Source of the DNA: Anaerobaca sp035448545
GTDB lineage: Bacteria > Planctomycetota > Phycisphaerae > Sedimentisphaerales > Anaerobacaceae
DNA: 64,000 bases
Direction of reading: 5' to 3'
Assembly (NCBI GenBank): GCA_035448545.1
Contig: DAOTJE010000014.1
Location: forward strand, 1 to 64,000
Position numbers and translations under genes: made by a program. The notes beneath the pieces are model-generated. The model was not told the DNA's origin and searched no databases. It saw only the letters and a list, made by a program, of their open reading frames with translations. Each line of letters begins with the position of its first letter. Position 1 is the first letter of the stretch. Shown piece after piece: positions 32,718-41,010 of this stretch.

Positions 32718-33019
32718 AGAGCGAGAGCAAACGCGGCCGGTCCGCGATATCGCGTGACGGGAAGGACTTGCGATGCGGTCATGCATGACAGACTCAGGCA
32801 ATGTGGTTGGTAATGGGCGACTAATCATGCGTTACGCCCTTGCTTCGGCGATTCTGCTTCGATGTGATCTTGTGCGCGCAGCGAACACAGCGAGAACGGA
32901 GCCGGGGCACAACCTTGTCTCATGTGATTAGGTGCATCCACGACATGTCCACGAACGGACGACGGATGCTCGGAAATGGTGTCGCCGATTACAGAACTGC
33001 CTATCATAGGAGAAGTCAA
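32718..33019. other. Gene-free stretch before the P-loop ATPase
   Basis: About 300 bp. It contains a perfect 12-bp palindrome CGCGATATCGCG at 32743-32754 and becomes less GC-rich towards the right. The reading frame of the ATPase stays open through part of it, but it has no ribosome site before 33020 and encodes nothing recognisable. Confidence 0.4.
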
Positions 33020-34489
33020 ATGGCGATAGATGGACCGTTCTCAGAGGAGATGATTCAGGCGATATTTGGACACGAAGCAGCAGAGGACGAAGACAAGGAC
33101 AGGTTGCGCCAGTACTATTTCAAGAGTTCGGTATTTGACCGCGTCTGCTCTGATCTCCCGCTTCGCATTCTCGTAGGGCATAAAGGAATTGGGAAGTCTG
33201 CCCTGATATCGATCGCCATGCAGGAGGATACTGATGATGGCATCCTCGCGGTTCTGATTCGTCCCGACGAGGTCCATGAAATCGACACAGACGAAAAGGA
33301 TCTCCTGGCATCAATCCGATCCTGGAAGGCAGGGCTGCTGCGCATCATTTATCAGATGGTTCTCAGCAGGATCGGAGTCCCATCCCCTGCAAAGACTACT
33401 ATGATTGCTAAGGGAGTTCAATTGCTGGATTTGCTTGCCGATGTCTTACGCCCAGTGCTGGAGAGGGCGATAGATATTGAGGCCTCCCAGCGTAGAGTCG
33501 CGGAACAGTTTATGAAGGAGAGGAAGCTTCGCGTATACTTGGATGACCTTGATCGCGGTTGGGCAGCGACGGCGGCAAGTATCTCTCGGCTTTCAGCACT
33601 GCTGAACGCGTTACGTGATATTTCTCGCGAATCTGAAGGAGTGCAGTTCCGTGTTGCTCTGCGATCGGATGTGTATTTTCTCGTACGAACGTCAGATGAA
33701 TCCACTGACAAAATTGAGGGTGCGGTTGTATGGCACACATGGACAAACCACGAGATCTTGGCAATGCTGGTGAAACGTATTGAGTCTTTCCTCGGACGCG
33801 AGAGAACTGAAGAAGAGCTGATTCGCATGAAACAGAAGGATCTGGCATCGTTCCTTTACGGTTTCATGGAGGAACGCTTCCAGGGCTATGGAAAATGGCA
33901 AAACATCCCCACCCATCGCATGCTCATGACACTCATCCGCCGTCGCCCAAGAGATCTGGTGAAACTTTGTACGTTAGCAGCCCACAGAGCGGCTAGTGAA
34001 GGACGCTCAATCATCATCACGGGCGACTTTCTTTCTATCTTCGATGAGTACTCACAAGGCCGACTGCAGGACACGTTCAACGAATACCGTTCAGAACTGC
34101 CTGCGATTGAGCCACTTTTGCTTGGTATGAAGCCGTCCCAGAAGGAGTGGAGGGCGGGTCATCGATATACCTACACAACAGATGAGTTGCTCCATAAGAT
34201 TCGCAATGTTCAGGCCTCAAATCAAGCTTTCAGGTTTTTTGGCAAGCAATCTGCCGCGTCTCCGAAAGAACTGGCTGCCTTTATGTACAAGATCGGTTTC
34301 ATCACGGCGCGCAAGGAAGTCGACGGCAGAATCGTACGGAAGTACTTTGATGAGAGCAGGTATCTTTCTCCGACGTTCAGTGATTTCGGATTCAACTGGG
34401 AGGTACACCCGGCCTATCGTTGGGCTCTGCAACCCGATACGCCAATGAAGGTGTTCGACAACTTGGACCCGACGGAGGAAGAAAATTGA
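33020..34489 (+). CDS. Stand-alone P-loop ATPase (Sll1717-like / STAND-type)
   Basis: 489 aa, soluble. Walker A is ILVGHKGIGKSALI (about residues 50-63), and a Walker B-like motif reads YLDDLDRGW. A C-terminal half rich in charged helices follows (RRPRDLVKLCTLAAHRAASE is typical of such NTPases, as a sensor/arginine region). The arrangement fits the P-loop ATPases called Sll1717 family, loosely related to KAP/STAND NTPases often found in mobile defence loci. The start is set by AGGAGA 7 nt upstream. Codon use is visibly more A/T-ending than in the neighbouring aro and pyr genes, which suggests transfer. No partner effector gene is adjacent, so any defence role is speculation. Confidence 0.75.
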   Translation: MAIDGPFSEEMIQAIFGHEAAEDEDKDRLRQYYFKSSVFDRVCSDLPLRILVGHKGIGKSALISIAMQEDTDDGILAVLIRPDEVHEIDTDEKDLLASIRSWKAGLLRIIYQMVLSRIGVPSPAKTTMIAKGVQLLDLLADVLRPVLERAIDIEASQRRVAEQFMKERKLRVYLDDLDRGWAATAASISRLSALLNALRDISRESEGVQFRVALRSDVYFLVRTSDESTDKIEGAVVWHTWTNHEILAMLVKRIESFLGRERTEEELIRMKQKDLASFLYGFMEERFQGYGKWQNIPTHRMLMTLIRRRPRDLVKLCTLAAHRAASEGRSIIITGDFLSIFDEYSQGRLQDTFNEYRSELPAIEPLLLGMKPSQKEWRAGHRYTYTTDELLHKIRNVQASNQAFRFFGKQSAASPKELAAFMYKIGFITARKEVDGRIVRKYFDESRYLSPTFSDFGFNWEVHPAYRWALQPDTPMKVFDNLDPTEEEN

Positions 34490-34637
34490 ATTCTCCCATC
34501 TGCAGACCGCCCAGGGAGGGCCAGCCCTATCTTCGCCGGGCCGGTAGGGGGGCTGTACTGGGGTAGTTGAGGGTGCGCGGTATGTCTTTCGTTGCCCTGG
34601 TAGGCAGGTGGAGAGTGAGTGGCAAAACGGAATGATG

Positions 34638-34665
34638 TTGGAGGAGCGGCGTTTGAGGGTATAAT
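34638..34665 (+). promoter_or_regulatory. Promoter-like sequence pointing into the 3' end of pyrB
   Basis: TTGGAG (34638-34643), a 16-nt spacer and a perfect TATAAT (34660-34665) on the plus strand within the 284-bp gap 34490-34773. No supported gene follows in that direction, so it would produce a transcript antisense to pyrB or be fortuitous. Nothing else was recognised in the gap. Confidence 0.35.
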
Positions 34666-34773
34666 GCGCCGTGTTGTGGTCTGGCGGGATGAATGCACTG
34701 CCCACATGCGGGAAGCAGTTGTCGCCTTTCCTCTTCAGGAGCGAGTTGCCTGTATCTCTACGATGGCGCGTGG

Positions 34774-35805
34774 TCAGGCGGGGGTTTCGGCGGCGGCCTG
34801 GTTGACGAGGAACAGGACGGCCATGCGGACGGCCAGGCCATTGGCGACCTGGCGGAGGATGACGCTGTTCTGTCCGTCGGCGACCTCGCTCTCCATTTCG
34901 AGTCCGCGGTTGATCGGGCCGGGATGCATGACCACGATGTCGGGCTTGGCCCGCTGCATCCGCTCGACGGTCAGACCGAAGTACCGCGAGTATTCACGGA
35001 TAGAGGGGAAAGGATTGCCGCCCAGCCGCTCGAACTGGATGCGCAGCATGTTGATCACGTCGACCTTCTCGATCACCTCGTCGAGCGAGTAGCTGGTTTT
35101 CACCGGCAGTCGGTTGGCGTCGGCGGGCATGAGCGTGGGCGGCCCGACCAGCGTGACCTCGGCTCCCAGCTTGGTCATCGCCCACATGTCGCTGCGGGCG
35201 ACGCGGGAATGGGCGATGTCGCCGACGATGGCGATCTTGAGCCCTTCGAGCGAGCCTTTCATCTGACGGATGGTGTAGACGTCGAGCAGGGCCTGGGTGG
35301 GGTGTTCGCAGTAGCCGTCGCCGGCGTTGACGACACAGGCGTTGATGTTCCGGCTCAGCAGCTTGGGCGCCCCGGCGGCGTTGTGGCGGATCACGACGAT
35401 ATCGACGCCCATTGCTTCGAGGTTCCGCGCGGTGTCCAGCAGCGTCTCCCCCTTGCTGACGGAGCTGTTCTTCATCGTGAACTCGACGACGTCGGCGCTG
35501 AGTCGGCTGGCGGCCAGCGCAAAGCTGGTCCGCGTGCGCGTGCTGTCCTCGAAGAACAGGTTGACGACCACCTTGCCCCGCAGGGGAGGGGCCTTCTTCA
35601 CCGAGCGCGTGCTGATCTGTTCAAAGCCCTGGGCGGTGTCGAGGATGTAGAGGATCTCCTCGGCGCTGAGGTCCCGCAGACCGATCAGGTGCTTACGCTG
35701 CCATCTGAACTGCTTGCCTTTTCGCATGATCGCCATAGTTATACTGTGCTGTCGCCCGGAGCTGTGGTGGGTGTGTCGCTCCACGATGTTGAGGATGCGG
35801 CTCAT
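34774..35805 (-). CDS. pyrB: Aspartate carbamoyltransferase catalytic subunit
   Basis: Forms carbamoyl-aspartate from carbamoyl phosphate and aspartate, the first committed step of pyrimidine synthesis. Motifs: FFEDSTRTRTSFALAASRL (carbamoyl-phosphate binding STRTR), SSVSKGETLLDTARNLEAM with the conserved SxxKGE loop, IRHNAAGAP, VVNAGDGYCEHPTQALLD (HPTQ), VGDIAHSRVARS and VMHPGPINRG. The start at 35805 lies 5 nt after the pyrR stop, with AGGGA just ahead. A shorter form starting at 35736 (MAIMRKGKQF) would be closer to usual length but has no ribosome site. It is translated with pyrR. No pyrI is present. Confidence 0.95.
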   Translation of the reverse strand: MSRILNIVERHTHHSSGRQHSITMAIMRKGKQFRWQRKHLIGLRDLSAEEILYILDTAQGFEQISTRSVKKAPPLRGKVVVNLFFEDSTRTRTSFALAASRLSADVVEFTMKNSSVSKGETLLDTARNLEAMGVDIVVIRHNAAGAPKLLSRNINACVVNAGDGYCEHPTQALLDVYTIRQMKGSLEGLKIAIVGDIAHSRVARSDMWAMTKLGAEVTLVGPPTLMPADANRLPVKTSYSLDEVIEKVDVINMLRIQFERLGGNPFPSIREYSRYFGLTVERMQRAKPDIVVMHPGPINRGLEMESEVADGQNSVILRQVANGLAVRMAVLFLVNQAAAETPA

Positions 35806-35810
35806 GGTCC

Positions 35811-36338
<528 letters not shown>

Positions 36339-36384
36339 AAGCAGCTGTCCACTCTAAACCCGGCTCCACGCGATTGTTGTGGGC

Positions 36385-36413
36385 AGTATACCAGTGCCGA
36401 ATCGCCAACGCAA
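36385..36413 (-). promoter_or_regulatory. Promoter for pyrR-pyrB
   Basis: On the minus strand TTGCGT (36413-36408), 17 nt and TATACT (36390-36385), with a start near 36378 and a leader of about 40 nt. Confidence 0.55.
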
Positions 36414-36493
36414 GTCCGGCTGCGAGAGTTTTCCAAATCCGCTTCGGCAGTGCTGGCGGAGGGGGTATGCTCGCCGGCGGAGCTGGAATTTGC

Positions 36494-36522
36494 TTGAAAA
36501 CGGGGTGGGTTTCTGGTATTAT
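36494..36522 (+). promoter_or_regulatory. Promoter for the subtilase-like protein gene
   Basis: TTGAAA (36494-36499), a 17-nt spacer and TATTAT (36517-36522), a strong sigma70 match, about 100 nt before the protease start codon. It is divergent from the pyrR promoter. Confidence 0.6.
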
Positions 36523-36581
36523 GAACTCCGTTGCCGGGAGGGCGCAGCAGTCCGCAAAGGAGGCTGGATACTGGGGGTGTG

Positions 36582-36626
36582 ATGGCGTGCGGGAGAGTGG
36601 TCCGAACCACATCCGGGGTTTTGTGA
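36582..36626 (+). CDS. Possible 14-residue leader peptide
   Basis: An ATG preceded by GGGGGTGTG opens a 14-codon frame (product MACGRVVRTTSGVL) whose TGA shares its A with the ATG of the next gene (TGATG). The protease gene itself has no clear ribosome site, so translation could arrive by reinitiation from this leader. This is a positional argument only, and the frame may be chance. Confidence 0.3.
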   Translation: MACGRVVRTTSGVL

Positions 36627-38380
36627 TGCGTAGAGCGGTCGAACAAGCAGCTATCCGGGTCCGCAGGTTATGGGTCGTTGGCCTGTTGGTCGGCGGGTTG
36701 GCGAGCCTCGGCATGGCCCAGTCCCAGGATACTTTGCTGCTCCAGCCGCAAGGCCTTGACTACGTTGGGATCTACGCACTGCGCCAGAGCGATCCGGCCC
36801 TGACCGGGGAGGGTGTTCGCATCGGCGTCCTGTGCCGAAGCGTCACCTACAAGGACGGAGAGCCTCAAAACGATTATCAACCAAACGTCCGGCACGCCTG
36901 CTTCCAGGCCGCCAGGATTCGCTCGTACGACAAGGGTCTGCTGGCGCCCGGCATCTCGCCTCATTCGACCGCGGTCTGCTCGATCCTGTTTGGCGAGGAC
37001 GCGGAGGCGACGACATCGTTCCTCGGACCGTTCTTCTACCAGGGGGTTGTCCCGGCGGCTGAAGGACACGTCTATGAATACTTCTACTTCGGCGAGCAGC
37101 ACCTGTTTACGCAGACCGCGCCGTCCGTTGATGTGATCACCGCCAGTTTTGGGTTTCAGTTCGAGAACTGGTGGACGCGGGGCATCGAGTCGCTGGCCGA
37201 ACATGCCGGGCTTCCTGTCATCGCCAGCGTCGGCAACGGCACCAACGCGTCCGATCCGCCGCTCTATCCGGGGGCCGGTTCCAACGCCATCGGCGTCGGT
37301 GTGGTCAGTTCCGTCAAGACCGGCAACCCGGTGACGGACCTGATGCACTTTGCGCTGGCCTATCCCGATCAGTCGACCCTGGGGCCGACGGAGGATGACC
37401 GCTGCAAGCCGGATATCGTCGCCCCAGGCAACTGCCTGGTGGCGGCTGCGACGGAGGACCACGGCTATACGATGTCGGGCGACTGGTCGAGCTTTGCTAC
37501 GCCGGTGACTGCCGGGGTGGTTGGGCTGCTCATACAAGCCGCCAGGATGGACAAGAACCTCAGTCCGATTCTCTCGCCCAACGGCGGCAACTGCGCCCTC
37601 AAGGCGATCCTGATGAACTCGGCGACCAAGCTGCCGTTCTGGCACAAGGGACGCTTGACCACCGAGGACGATCGTGAGGAACCGCTCGACTACATTCAGG
37701 GTGCCGGGATGGTCAACGCGGTCAGGGCCCATCGGCTCCTGACCGCCGGACGGGCCGCGCCGGGCAACGTGCCTGCGACGGGATGGGACCTCAACGTGCT
37801 GGACGCCGCGTCGCAGCTTCCGCAGGTCTATCGCTTTACGGTGGATGAATCGGTGGACAAGGTGTTCACGGCCACGCTGATCTGGAACCGACACTACAGC
37901 GACGCCTTCCCGTTCGAACGCCTGTCCGGTACCGACAGCGATCTGCGGATCGAGGTCTGGGCGATCGATCCCGAGAACTCGGCCAACGATCTGTTGCTGG
38001 ATATGTGCGACAGCAAGGTGGACAACGTCGAGCACATCCATGTCTCGATGCTCCCGGAGTATCGTCTGTATGAGTTGGTCGTTTCCTACGCCGACGGCCA
38101 GACGGTTGCTTTCTCCGAACGCTACGGATTGGCCTGGATGGTGGCGGACAAGCCGGAATCCAACAGCATTCTCTGGCACGATCTGAACGCCGACGGCGTC
38201 GTGGACGGAGCGGATGTGCGGATCTTCCTGGCCAATCGCAAGTTGGGACTGACCTCGCCCGACGCTTATGTGATCGGGGACATCAACACGGACGGGGCCC
38301 TCGACGCCGCCGATCTGGAAAGCCTGATCGCCAACCGCAATCGCAGGGCCGGCTGGCACACGGACACGGTCACCAATTGA
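36626..38380 (+). CDS. Secreted subtilase-like (S8) protein with C-terminal dockerin
   Basis: 584 aa. The start at 36626 gives a signal peptide (RRLWVVGLLVGGLASLGMAQ). The S8 fold is recognisable: oxyanion Asn204 (ASVGNGTNASD), the nucleophile segment WSSFATPVTAG with Ser289, and His113 in SPHSTAVCSILFG. The strand that should carry the catalytic Asp reads RIGVLCRSV, so Cys70 stands at its place. A beta-rich region (about 400-510) follows. The C-terminus has two EF-hand-like dockerin repeats (DLNADGVVDGADVRIFLANR, GDINTDGALDAADL). It is probably exported and displayed by the same route as the other dockerin-tagged proteins in this window; whether it still cleaves peptides is doubtful. The stop overlaps a TTG of the downstream frame, but that gene's likely start is later. 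Confidence 0.8.
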   Translation: MRRAVEQAAIRVRRLWVVGLLVGGLASLGMAQSQDTLLLQPQGLDYVGIYALRQSDPALTGEGVRIGVLCRSVTYKDGEPQNDYQPNVRHACFQAARIRSYDKGLLAPGISPHSTAVCSILFGEDAEATTSFLGPFFYQGVVPAAEGHVYEYFYFGEQHLFTQTAPSVDVITASFGFQFENWWTRGIESLAEHAGLPVIASVGNGTNASDPPLYPGAGSNAIGVGVVSSVKTGNPVTDLMHFALAYPDQSTLGPTEDDRCKPDIVAPGNCLVAAATEDHGYTMSGDWSSFATPVTAGVVGLLIQAARMDKNLSPILSPNGGNCALKAILMNSATKLPFWHKGRLTTEDDREEPLDYIQGAGMVNAVRAHRLLTAGRAAPGNVPATGWDLNVLDAASQLPQVYRFTVDESVDKVFTATLIWNRHYSDAFPFERLSGTDSDLRIEVWAIDPENSANDLLLDMCDSKVDNVEHIHVSMLPEYRLYELVVSYADGQTVAFSERYGLAWMVADKPESNSILWHDLNADGVVDGADVRIFLANRKLGLTSPDAYVIGDINTDGALDAADLESLIANRNRRAGWHTDTVTN

Positions 38381-38442
38381 CCGTCTCCGATCGCGGCGCT
38401 GCCTTTGCCGGCAGGGGAGTGAGTCTCCTGCCATCCCAAGCC

Positions 38443-39879
38443 ATGAATGCCGCAAGATGTCTGAGTGCTTTGCTCTGTGGTTTGCTCGTCGTGGTGCCGA
38501 CGTCGGGCGTCGAGCGCTGGCGTTTCATCGTGACCTGCGACAGCCGACACGCGCTGAGCGGGGTCAACGAACCGGTCCTGGCCGAACTGGCGGCCGAGGT
38601 TGTGCGGCAGGGGGTGGACTTCCTGCTCTATCCGGGCGACCTGGTCCACGGCGTACGGGTCACCCCGGAGCAGTTCGAGCGGCAGTTGTGGACCTGGGTT
38701 GCCGTCATGCGACCGGTGTACAACGCCGGGATCCCCGTCTATGTCTGCCGGGGTAACCACGAAGTCGCTGACGTGTGGGATCTCGATCCGGGCGTTGCAC
38801 CCGACCCGAGCGACAACCATTCTTTGCGATGGCTCCATGTGTTCGGCAACAGCATTCATCCGCAACTGATGCTGCCCGACGACAGCCCCGCCGGCGAAGA
38901 GCACATGACCTACGCCTTCGAGCACAAGAACGCACTGGTCGTGGCGCTGGATCAATATGGGGGACTCCGGCATACGTTCGCCCACAGCGTCAACCAGAGA
39001 TGGCTGGATGAGAGGCTCGGCCGCAACACGCAGCCGCACGTGTTCCTCTTCGGGCACGAGCCGGCCTTTCGAACCTATCATTATGACTGTCTGGACGCGT
39101 ACCCTGCGCGGCGCGACGCCTTCTGGCAGAGCATCCAGCGCGCCGGCGGGCGCACGTATTTTTGCGGCCACGACCATTATTACGATCACGGTGCGGTGGA
39201 TGACCGCGACGGCATGCCGGATAACGACATTCACCAGTTGATCGTCGCGACCGCCGGGGCGCCGTTCTACACGTGGGCGCCGCCCTACGGGGGCGACAAC
39301 AGCTACTTCGTTCCCCGGCAGCTCTTTCACGTCACGCGGTACGGCTACATCCTGGTCGCCGTCGACGGCCCGGACGTTACTCTGACCTGGATGGAACGCA
39401 GGGACGGCGACCCCTTGCTGCTGCCGTCGTATGTGCCTGCGGAAGTGTGGGGCTATACGGTTGAACCAAGGCCGGTCGTGCTGTATCCGAATGGAGCCGA
39501 ACAGCTCGCCGCTTCGCAGCCGTGCACGGTGCAGTGGAAGACCGTTGGCGGGGCCGGCATCGACGAGGTGATCATCGAGTACTCCGACAACGGCGGGGCG
39601 ACATGGGTGTTCGTTGATCAGGTCGCCGGTTCGGAGGCATACGAGTGGACGGCACCGGCAGCCAACTCGGAGGTCTGTCTGCTTCGCATCCGCGATGGGA
39701 CCCGTCCGCAGGTTTACGACGTCAGCGACAGGCCGTTTTCGATTTCCCCGTGCCTTCGGAAGCTCCAGGGCGACCTGAACCGGGACTGCTCCGTCGACTT
39801 CGCCGATCTGGCGATTCTGTTGAGTGAATGGCTCGCGTGCGGCGACCCCTTCGACCCGGCCGCCGAACCGCTGCCATAG
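38443..39879 (+). CDS. Secreted calcineurin-like metallophosphoesterase
   Basis: 478 aa. The start at 38443 gives a signal peptide (RCLSALLCGLLVVVPTSG); an upstream TTG overlapping the previous stop is in frame but lacks a ribosome site. Metal-binding motifs of the calcineurin-like fold are present in order: TCDSRH (first Asp block), YPGDLVHG, RGNHEV, LFGHEP and FCGHDHYYDH. It should hydrolyse phosphoesters outside the cytoplasm; the substrate is unknown. The C-terminal third contains an Ig-like domain (VLYPNGAEQLAASQ) and a dockerin-like end (GDLNRDCSVDFADLAILLSE). It sits 62 nt after the subtilase gene on the same strand, and the two are likely co-expressed. Confidence 0.88.
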   Translation: MNAARCLSALLCGLLVVVPTSGVERWRFIVTCDSRHALSGVNEPVLAELAAEVVRQGVDFLLYPGDLVHGVRVTPEQFERQLWTWVAVMRPVYNAGIPVYVCRGNHEVADVWDLDPGVAPDPSDNHSLRWLHVFGNSIHPQLMLPDDSPAGEEHMTYAFEHKNALVVALDQYGGLRHTFAHSVNQRWLDERLGRNTQPHVFLFGHEPAFRTYHYDCLDAYPARRDAFWQSIQRAGGRTYFCGHDHYYDHGAVDDRDGMPDNDIHQLIVATAGAPFYTWAPPYGGDNSYFVPRQLFHVTRYGYILVAVDGPDVTLTWMERRDGDPLLLPSYVPAEVWGYTVEPRPVVLYPNGAEQLAASQPCTVQWKTVGGAGIDEVIIEYSDNGGATWVFVDQVAGSEAYEWTAPAANSEVCLLRIRDGTRPQVYDVSDRPFSISPCLRKLQGDLNRDCSVDFADLAILLSEWLACGDPFDPAAEPLP

Positions 39880-40022
39880 ATTCCGATCCACCTTTCATCG
39901 AGAGCCTGCGGCAATTTCCTGTGGCATTGTGCGTCTAATCCCGTAGAATGGCCCGCGTCAATCAGGTGTTTTTCGGTGTAGAATTCGCGTCGCGGTCGCT
40001 GCGGCGCGGGGATGCCGGTTCT

Positions 40023-41009
40023 ATGCTCGATACTCAAGAAGAAATCTCCAGGGTGTGGGCCGCGACGGGCGCCTTGCGTCGCGAGACGGTCCGGACCGCG
40101 GTGAAGGAGTATTTCCGCACGCTCGGTGGGGAAGGTCCCGCGGCGAGGGGGGATTTCGACGCGGCGCGCGACCGTGCGATGGGCGTTTTGCGAGCCGGTC
40201 TGCTCGGCAGCGAGACCATGTCGATCGTTACGGGCCGACGGGACCTTGACGAGCAGACGCTGGCCGGCCTGAAGCTGAGTTTCGAAGCGGTCGCCAGACC
40301 CTTGCAGATTCCGCGTCCGCCGGTCCGCGGCGAGACAACGGTTTTCTCTCTTGCTGTGGCGGCGCTGGTGGGCGCGGCGGTCGGGATGCTCGCTTTGGCG
40401 CCGCTGCTCCGCTGGGCGTATGACATGCGCGATCTGGGGCTGGTGTTGGGCGGTCCGGCCGGAGCGCTTCTGGCGGTGCTTGTCGTGCATCGCCTCTCTC
40501 GATTGCGGTTGCTGCTTCGTTTCCTGCCCGGCCTGTCGTCAGAGCCACGGTCTCTGTCGGGGCCCGCGCGCAAGGACCACGAGACGGTTGTGCGCGTCTG
40601 TATCGAGCAATGGCTGGACTGGGCGATCCCGGCGCTGACCATGCTGTGCCTGCACGGTGCTCTGCCGCGAGAGTCGGCGACGAAGAAAGACGCCGCCTTC
40701 AAGCAGATCGGCAAGCTGATCTACACCCTGCACGAAACTCCGCGAGAGTCGTTGCCTGTGGTTGCGGACGAACTGATCCAGGAAGCCAAGAACTACGGTT
40801 TCGAGGGACTCGACGGTCCGGCGTTGTTTTCCGCCGGGCGCGACCGGCCAAGGGACACGATCGTCTGGAACAGCGGCCTTGGCGCGAAATACGAGACCTT
40901 CGGTCACATTGTCGAGGGCGACCGCGTGACCGTCGAACGCTCGCCGGTTGTTTTCGAGGGCCAGGTGGTCGAGCGAGGGCTGGTCAGAAAGGTACGAGAG
41001 ACGGCCTGA
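40023..41009 (+). CDS. Membrane protein partner of the Hsp70-like ATPase
   Basis: 328 aa, not recognised as a known family. The N-terminal 100 residues are soluble and helical. Two hydrophobic segments (about 105-155, VFSLAVAALVGAAVGMLALA and GLVLGGPAGALLAVLVV) form a membrane hairpin. A soluble C-terminal domain ends in a beta-rich stretch (VEGDRVTVERSPVVFEGQVV, RGLVRKVRE) that resembles the GrpE C-terminal beta-domain pattern (GY..x..RVLRPAxVxV). The start at 40023 is chosen because GGGGA precedes it and the product begins MLDTQEEISRVW; a start at 39948 is possible. The stop codon is one nucleotide from the ATG of the Hsp70-like gene (TGACATG), so the two proteins are translationally coupled. 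A co-chaperone or exchange-factor role is inference. Confidence 0.7.
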   Translation: MLDTQEEISRVWAATGALRRETVRTAVKEYFRTLGGEGPAARGDFDAARDRAMGVLRAGLLGSETMSIVTGRRDLDEQTLAGLKLSFEAVARPLQIPRPPVRGETTVFSLAVAALVGAAVGMLALAPLLRWAYDMRDLGLVLGGPAGALLAVLVVHRLSRLRLLLRFLPGLSSEPRSLSGPARKDHETVVRVCIEQWLDWAIPALTMLCLHGALPRESATKKDAAFKQIGKLIYTLHETPRESLPVVADELIQEAKNYGFEGLDGPALFSAGRDRPRDTIVWNSGLGAKYETFGHIVEGDRVTVERSPVVFEGQVVERGLVRKVRETA

Positions 41010-41010
41010 C

